A stretch of DNA of 64,000 nt from Acanthosepion pharaonis (Eukaryota; Mollusca; Cephalopoda; Sepiida; Sepiidae): positions 2,764,001 to 2,828,000 of the forward strand of contig CAHIKZ030005407.1 of the NCBI GenBank assembly GCA_903632075.3. Direction: 5' to 3'. Positions 58,367-64,000 of the stretch are shown here, piece by piece. How positions within the stretch are numbered: position 1 is the first letter of the stretch; every line of letters starts with the position of its first letter. The notes beneath the pieces are model-generated. The model was not told the origin of the DNA. It saw only the letters and a list, made by a program, of their open reading frames with translations, and did not search any database. The translations under genes were made by a program, and so were the position numbers.

Positions 58367-58937
58367 GATTGATAAGCTGTAAATATCTGGGAAGTGTTGT
58401 AACAGATAATGGAAAGTGGGACAATGAGATCCAAAGATCTATTGGGATGGCCAAAGATGCATTCCAAAAGCTAAGCAGTGTATTAAGAGACAGGAAAATT
58501 TTGTTAGAAATAAAGAAAAGAGTACTGAACTGTTATGCAATATCTGTCCTCCTGCATGGCAATAAATGCTGGACAATCTCCTCAAAGATGAAGAATAGAC
58601 TTGAAGCAACAAAAATGTCTTTCTACAGAAAGATGCTAAGGACCAAACATGTGAGCAATGACAAGGGGAAAATGGAAACAAAAAGGAAACTTAACATAAG
58701 GAAGAAATTTCTAGTGCATGTAATGAGGAAGGAGGGCTTGGAAAAAGTAACACTCAAAGGACAGATTAAGGGACAGAGGAAAGCAGTGGGAAACTGACTT
58801 GATGAGCTTGAGTAAATGGATAGTAGAACAGGGTTTGGGAGAAATAACAGAAAGACAAAGCTTATTAAGAGCTACAAGGGACAGGAAGATGTGGAGGGTC
58901 ATGATTGACTTCGTCCTGAAGAGACATGGCACATAAA
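58367..58937 (+). pseudogene. LINE-D polymerase C-terminus, best preserved copy
   Basis: The open frame 58369-58797 reads CKYLGSVVTDNGKWDNEIQR, MAKDAFQKLSSVLRDRK, VLNCYAISVLLHGNKCWTIS, EATKMSFYRKMLRT and EGLEKVTLKGQIKGQRK. A single frameshift near 58775 precedes TDLMSLSKWIVEQGLGEITE, RQSLLRATRDRKMWRVMIDF, VLKRHGT-stop. This is the thumb and C-terminal part of a non-LTR reverse transcriptase. It starts after the catalytic box, so it is a truncated, probably rather young insertion. The last coding bases (GGAGGGTCATGATTGACTTC) correspond to the tail of SINE-3. Confidence 0.9.
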
Positions 58938-60019
58938 GAGGTTTTCCTTTCTTTTATCATGCATACTTCTATGAGGTTACAAAAGGACAAATTTATTTAC
59001 AACTCTATTATCAAGAGAATTTGTTCATTTCTGCAGACTCTTTGTAGAATCCAGAGTCAGCACCACACCAAATGATACTGCTGCAGTTTCAGTATCAAGA
59101 GAATTTTTTTACAGAGCTGCGTTGCTAGCCTGATAAGGGAATACATACATGTAAACAATCTCTTCTTATTCCAAACCTTCGGGAGTAGACATATTTTAGA
59201 TTACGGAATGGCAGCACAGGTAATGTAAATAGATGATTAAGTTAATTGTTAGGGAATGTCGGTGTTTCTGCACTGAACCTTGTAAATATTCACACTAAGT
59301 TGGGTAAATTAAGACTGTAAACAATATCCTAGATAATTTGTCCAGTGGTAAATGAAATAAAATAAACATAGATCCCTAGAAGCAATTTCTAAATAATTAA
59401 TGGATTAATTTTTTAATCTGACATTTTTATTACTTAAAAAGATATTTTTAGTGGATACCCTTGTTTGAAATAGACACCCCACTTTTTCTTTTTTTAACAA
59501 AATAAAGCTGGATGTCTATTTCAAACACTGGTATCCACTAAAAAAAATAAAGTTTGAAGTAATAGACCCTAAAATAACAGCCATGCTTTCCATTACAAAA
59601 AAGCTTTTGAAAATTGTAGTGATATATTGGCATGTGAGAGGTTTAGTAGAAATAGTAGACAATATAACAGTTCTACATGAAGTAGCAAGAGCCAATAGTA
59701 CTCTAAGTTACTTTAGTAGATGTACTAAATGACTTGCAAATACTGCTGAATATATGTTACCCACCTACTCAGATCTAAGAGTTTTTTGTTTTTCTGAATT
59801 TTGGTGATGAGATTGTACATCTGTATAAATTTTAGAATTACTTTTAAAATACAGCAGTTGAATGTGTATTATTTTGTTTACTTATTACACAGTCAAGAAG
59901 TGGACATTGTTATAAAAAAGTTGAAATATTGAGTAGGGAAACCAGTTACACATGCAACCACTATTAAAATACAACTGAAATTATTGTTCCGACAGCCCAG
60001 TCACTGGCCAAATTAAACT

Positions 60020-60020
<1 letters not shown>
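58938..60020. other. Non-coding stretch containing a small hairpin element
   Basis: Apart from the hairpin at 59446-59544, nothing was recognised. Confidence 0.4.
59446..59544. repeat. Short hairpin element, about 33-base arms
   Basis: TTTTAGTGGATACCCTTGTT, TGAAATAGACACCCC pairs with GGATGTCTATTTCAAACACT, GGTATCCACTAAAA. A small MITE-like unit. Confidence 0.8.
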
Positions 60021-60022
<2 letters not shown>

Positions 60023-60065
<43 letters not shown>

Positions 60066-60088
60066 CTGATTAGTAATTTTGGGTTTTG

Positions 60089-60123
<35 letters not shown>

Positions 60124-60252
60124 AAAAATCTAACTTTCAGTTTTTAGGTATTGAATTGTATCAACTGTTCATGAACTTACCTGATTTTCTGCTAACCTAA
60201 TGAATATTTATGAGCACTCCTATACCAAAAAATATAAGTTTTTATCTTTATT

Positions 60253-60288
<36 letters not shown>

Positions 60289-60403
60289 ATTTCAGATTTA
60301 AAAGTGAAGATAATTTCATATAGTGCTCATTATTAAAAATAGAGCATTGATAATATATTTTTTATATATACAAAAGAATTAACTGTAATTGTCCCAAACT
60401 CTT

Positions 60404-60478
<75 letters not shown>
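60023..60478. repeat. Cluster of four (TA)n arrays
   Basis: Arrays at 60023-60054, 60090-60120, 60266-60288 (after a CA run) and 60403-60478, with short AT-rich spacers. Confidence 0.95.
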
Positions 60479-60479
<1 letters not shown>

Positions 60480-60799
60480 GACTTGATACTGATACTATAA
60501 AATGTAATTATCACTTATAATAGAATATATATAAACATCTTAATATGAAAAAAAAAAAAAAAAAAGGAGTAAAATGTCTTAGGAACCTTTTGGCCAACCT
60601 ATCAGCTTCTGAGAGAACATTTTTTTTTTCTCATTTCCTCTCCTGATCTCTTTCTGGTGCTTTTTCAGGTTTGTTTACAAATGGAATTGATTTCCTAATT
60701 TTGATGATGACTTTACAGGGTGCGATGTGTAAATTGTCGCCACTTTACATTTTTTTAATTCTGTGCATATGCATTGCTTGTTTTTTATTTTGTCAAATA

Positions 60800-61545
60800 C
60801 ATAGTAAAGTAAGGACACCATCTGTGCGGAAAAAAAAAAAATGCACCATGGTGCAATTCACTCCACCAGAAATTTTGAAACCACACGCAGTTCTACATGG
60901 CATTAACACCAAAAGCTTCAATACAAACATTTCAGAATGTTTGGGTGTCAATCTGAGGACAGTGTAGAAGATTCAGAAAATGTTGGATGAGTCTAATGGT
61001 GATCATGAAGGTGTTTGTCATCACTAGTGATCGCTCCAATGTTATGCCTCCATTCATATTCCCACATGGCCACAGACTCAACATGGAGGCCTACATCAAG
61101 TGCCTTGAGGAAGTAGTGCTGCCCTGGGTCAAGAGGGTGACTTCTGGAAGATACAATATCTGGCAACAAGACTCTGCACCATGCCACACAAGCAGGAGAA
61201 CCTAGTCATCGCAGTCAGACAATTTCTGCAACCACATCACTCCTTACATATAGCCACCTAACTCCCCAGACTGCACCCCCCTTGATTATTATGTGTGGGG
61301 TGCAGTTGAGCAAGAGACCAACAAAACTCCTTGTAATATCAAAGATGAATTGAAGGCAAGGATTTTGGTAGTATTCATTAACTTAATTAAGGAGACTGTC
61401 CAGAAGAGATGCAAGAGATTCTGATGTCATGTGGAGGCCTTGGTTGAAGCCAATGGCAATTTTATTGAATAAATTTACTATTCAGTATTTCAAGATATTT
61501 TTGTGTAATTTTGGTAAACATATCTGTTAAACTGAGATGTCGGTG
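60800..61545 (+). mobile_element. Internally deleted mariner-like element, copy 2
   Basis: N-terminus VQFTPPEILKPHAVLHGIN, NTNISECLGVNLRTV, then in other frames a jump after SNGDHEG to VFVITSDRSNVMPPFIFPHG. Next come RLNMEAYIKCLEEVVLPWVK, GRYNIWQQDSAPCHTSRRT and WPPNSPDCTPLDYYVWGAVE, ETNKTPCNIKDELKARILVV. Two catalytic Asp remain, about 37 residues apart, and the first is deleted. The 3' flank GTATTTCAAGATATTTTTGT matches copy 1. It is non-autonomous with stops. Confidence 0.9.
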
Positions 61546-61980
61546 TTCTTTTCATTTTTGTGTAATTTAGACGACAATTTCTCCATCGCTTTTTTAATAT
61601 CTTAAACGTGCGCCAGTTTTCTTCCTCCATTTAGTTTCATAAAGTGTATTTCATTGTTCCTGTTAGGGTGGGGGAAGTAATTGTTTTGGCAACCATTTTA
61701 TTCTTTGAAAGGTTGGCTGAAGTGGTCCAGAGATATATAGCTTATTTAAAAACTTAAGTTATATAAAATAGATTAATTCCCAAAAAGTAATTGAACTTTG
61801 TATATAATAATAAAAAAATAAAATAAAATGAATATTTTGGAACTTGGAAAACATTCACAATCTTTTTTTTTTTTTTTTTTTTTATGCTAATTTAGGGTGT
61901 GGGCAATGTTTCTGAAATTTGAAAATCTCTTATCATCTAGGCCTATGAGAATATCATGTTGAAACACCAGTTTTTGTATG
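61546..61980. other. Non-coding stretch
   Basis: T tract at 61863-61883. No recognised feature. Confidence 0.5.
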
Positions 61981-61984
61981 AGCA

Positions 61985-62252
61985 TCAAAGTTAGGCAAAA
62001 TCGAGCCTGATCAGTACCTAGATGAGTGGCAACTTGAGAATACCAAGTGCTGTAAGCTTGGGTGTGCAGGTGGTGTAATGGATAACAGCTTGGAATAGGA
62101 AATCAGAGAACTGAGTTCCAATTTCAGTCAGGTTCATTATAATTACTTATGCACAAATACTCTTGGGAAAGGTATGAATCTACTTCTTCTCCCCCAGCTA
62201 TAGATTAATTAGTAAGACTTGTATCACTAAATCATTATCTCCATTTATTATC
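61985..62252 (+). repeat. SINE-1, 5S head fused to tRNA body
   Basis: AAGTTAGGCAAAATCGAGCC, TGATCAGTACCTAGATGAGT, GGCAACTTGAGAATACCAAG, TGCTGTAAGCTTGGG is 5S-like. Next come GCAGGTGGTGTAATGGATAA (A-box-like), GAGTTCCAATTTCAG (B-box-like), TATGCACAAATACTCTTGGG and AGTAAGACTTGTATCACTAA. A distal tail piece reappears at 62935-62990. Confidence 0.85.
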
Positions 62253-62359
62253 TTCTTCAGGCTAACATTCTCAGCTGACATGAAGTGGAAATGTTTTATT
62301 GAATCCATTGCTAGGTCTTCTGATAAGAAAATTGGTTCAGTGTTGTGCTAGAACATTTT

Positions 62360-62932
62360 TCTATCGAGAATCAATCTTGTATATTTATGTCTATCATTTA
62401 TCTATGCTTTGAATATTGCTGCCATATATGATTTGTTGCTCCTGATATATATGTAGAGATTTTTGATAAAATTCAAAGAATCAGCAATATTATTGGTATC
62501 TTGACTTCAGTCTCTTTCCCACCAGTGTAATGTAGCTTTCCTGTGACTTTTCTATAAATGCTTTAATAGCAACTGTTTGGATGAATTCTCCTCTATGGTA
62601 CCTAGACTTTGTGAATTTAAGTGCAGTATTAGATTAGCAACAAGGTCTGATCAATTTACAGTTGAAATGGCTATGTGTAACTGTATGTTCTATGCTTTTC
62701 TTTCACTTCTTGTCTTTTGAACACACTTCTGGCTCTATGCTTTCCATCAAACTTTGATCTTCAAAAATTCAAATGCACTGTCAATCATTATCTATTGTGT
62801 TCTTGTTTACTCTTCCATTGTTCTCACTCCTTGATAACATTTCTCTTTTCTTTTTTCTTATTCTTTCATGCTAAGTAATCCCTTGTGGCTCTACTGCCTT
62901 ACTTAGGATGAAATGATTAAAAAAAAATCTTA
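62360..62932 (+). mobile_element. LINE-A 3' end, degraded, within a SINE-1 copy
   Basis: TTGAATATTGCTGCCATATA, GTGACTTTTCTATAAATGCT, TACCTAGACTTTGTGAATTT, TAATCCCTTGTGGC and ACTTAGGATGAAATGATT plus A run. SINE-1 tail sequence (TTCTGGCTTTAAATAACCTG) follows. Confidence 0.8.
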
Positions 62933-63086
62933 CTAGCTTTATTTTCTGGCTTTAAATAACCTGCAAAAGTTAGATAAGCCATAAAAATTAAATCAGTCAA
63001 TCTAATCAACTGATTTCAGTGTTTGAATTTTTATGTCTTTGTTTCTTTTTTTTTTTTTCATTTTTTTTCTTTCTTATATTTTATAG

Positions 63087-63383
63087 GTCAACAACAATGG
63101 AATTATATCTTTCAAAACAAAGGAGGATTCATATAACCCAGAGGACTTTCCTCGAAATAACTCACCACCCGTGATTGCCCCATTCTGGGCAGACATTGAC
63201 ATTCAAAATGTTGGTGGAAGTGTTTTCTACTTGAATTCTAGTGATAAAGACATACTCAACTTGGCTTCTTCAGAAGTCAGACATTATTTTCCTCAATATG
63301 GGAATTTCAATGCCACTTGGGTGTTAATTGCCACATGGTATGATGTAGGATTTTACAATGCACAAGGGTGGAGGAAAAATAAG
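63087..63383 (+). CDS. Internal exon encoding most of a NIDO domain (extracellular protein, partial gene)
   Basis: This 297-base, 99-codon exon is open throughout. It follows a pyrimidine-rich acceptor (TTTTATAG) and ends AAG|GTATGT, so both junctions are phase 0. The translation starts VNNNGIISF. It then shows PPVIAPFWADIDIQNVGGSVFY at about residues 27-48 and ATWVLIATWYDVGFYN at about residues 77-92. These are hallmark blocks of the NIDO domain, the extracellular module of nidogen, alpha-tectorin, SNED1 and mucin-4-like proteins. Such proteins are secreted or membrane-anchored and act in matrix or adhesion; the exact partner cannot be told here. No signal peptide, EGF, AMOP, sushi or VWD module is visible, so other exons must lie outside the window or in introns I could not read. 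Two N-glycosylation sequons (NSS, NAT) are present. The domain call is firm; the orthologue is unknown. Confidence 0.9.
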
Positions 63384-63684
63384 GTATGTTGTAGTTTACT
63401 TTGTCTTCAATATTTCATTTTTCTTTCCTTTTTGCGTTTATTTAAATTTCCATTTGTTTTGAATAGTGTAGCTTAATTGCCAATTTGTAAATTATGAATT
63501 GAATCAATTTTCCGACACAGAAAGGCACTTGAGCACATCATGCAGGCAATGAAATTTAAATCATTTTAATCAGGATTTAAAGTGACTTCTAAAACTAAGT
63601 TTTCTTTTTCCACTTACACTTTTTCTAGTCTAGCTCATGTCGAGCAAAATAACAATTTTTTTGTCGTAATTACAGTTTCAATGT

Positions 63685-63688
<4 letters not shown>

Positions 63689-63724
<36 letters not shown>

Positions 63725-63753
63725 TCCAACACCAAAGTGAGAAATACTTTCTC

Positions 63754-63790
<37 letters not shown>
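63689..63790. repeat. Poly-T tract then (CA)n
   Basis: About 35 Ts at 63689-63723, then (CA)n at about 63757-63790, in the intron after the NIDO exon. Confidence 0.95.
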
Positions 63791-63793
<3 letters not shown>

Positions 63794-63820
63794 TTTCTCT
63801 TCCATGTGTACAGTCTCTCA

Positions 63821-64000
63821 TTCTCTCTCTCCTACAGGTTCTCTCTCTCTCACAGGTAAATTCTCTCATTCTCTCTCTAAATATATATATCTCTCTCTCA
63901 CAGGTACACATTCTCTCATTCTCTCTCACAGGTACACATTCTCTCATTCTCTCTCACAGGTACACATTCTCTCTCTCACAGGTACACATTCTCTCTTTCA
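63821..64000 (+). repeat. 28-base tandem repeat carrying splice-site-like steps
   Basis: Units of CACAGGTACACATTCTCTCA plus TTCTCTCT repeat to the window edge. Each has a pyrimidine run ending CACAG|GTACAC. The array probably continues beyond the window. Confidence 0.9.

Overview
The window looks like non-coding, repeat-packed DNA from a large AT-rich animal genome. A mollusc, most likely a coleoid cephalopod such as an octopus, is the best guess. This rests on tRNA-derived SINEs that share a central domain, LINE 3' fragments with matching SINE tails, mariner-like elements and abundant (TA)n and (CT)n arrays. The species is an inference. There are no prokaryotic operons, rRNA genes, CRISPR arrays or phage genes.

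Only one segment is confidently coding: a NIDO-domain exon at 63087-63383 (+), flanked by good splice sites. Three weaker minus-strand exon candidates lie at 11567-11626, 21629-21709 and 5044-5188. Almost all other open frames come from transposons or low-complexity DNA.

Layout. 0-5 kb: SINE, foldback and LINE fragments. 5.4-6.1 kb: an internally deleted mariner. 6.1-9.6 kb: three minus-strand LINE relics. 10.8-18.5 kb: LINE-A and LINE-B 3' ends, a 0.5 kb palindrome and a 5S/tRNA SINE. 19-23.5 kb: TA arrays, a GC-rich promoter- or LTR-like patch, a second foldback and a GC-rich head-to-tail dimer. 24-30.5 kb: LINE-D, LINE-A, LINE-B and SINE pieces. 31.0-32.4 kb: a 1.4 kb pyrimidine minisatellite. 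33.2-36 kb: a foldback, LINE-E and a 5S/tRNA SINE interrupted by another element. 41-49 kb: SINEs, LINE ends and foldbacks, one with perfect target-site duplications inside a LINE-D. 51.6-53.6 kb: a hairpin element and a mariner split by a LINE-A. 57.9-63 kb: LINE-D, a second deleted mariner, and another 5S/tRNA SINE interrupted by a LINE-A. 63-64 kb: the NIDO exon and a downstream intronic tandem repeat.

Family names are local labels. LINE-A: 3' tail with CCTTGTGTCCTAGTGG. LINE-B: tail with GAGTGGCTCTTGGGC. LINE-C: reverse transcriptase at 6.1-8.2 kb. LINE-D: reverse transcriptase ending ...HGT-stop. LINE-E: reverse transcriptase at 33.7-35.3 kb. SINE-1: 5S-like head plus tRNA-like body. SINE-2: tRNA head with a tail ending near GTATCATGCATAGC. 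SINE-3: tRNA head with a LINE-D-like tail. SINE-4: short SINE with the LINE-A tail. FB-1: foldback with a tRNA-like centre. FB-2: the 22.3 kb foldback.

Together these suggest a genome where two LINE lineages each appear to share a 3' tail with a SINE family, with much nesting. No confident new cellular system is visible. The most unusual items are the 5S-tRNA SINEs, the palindromes with a B-box-like loop, the two mariners sharing one deletion, and the GC-rich dimer.
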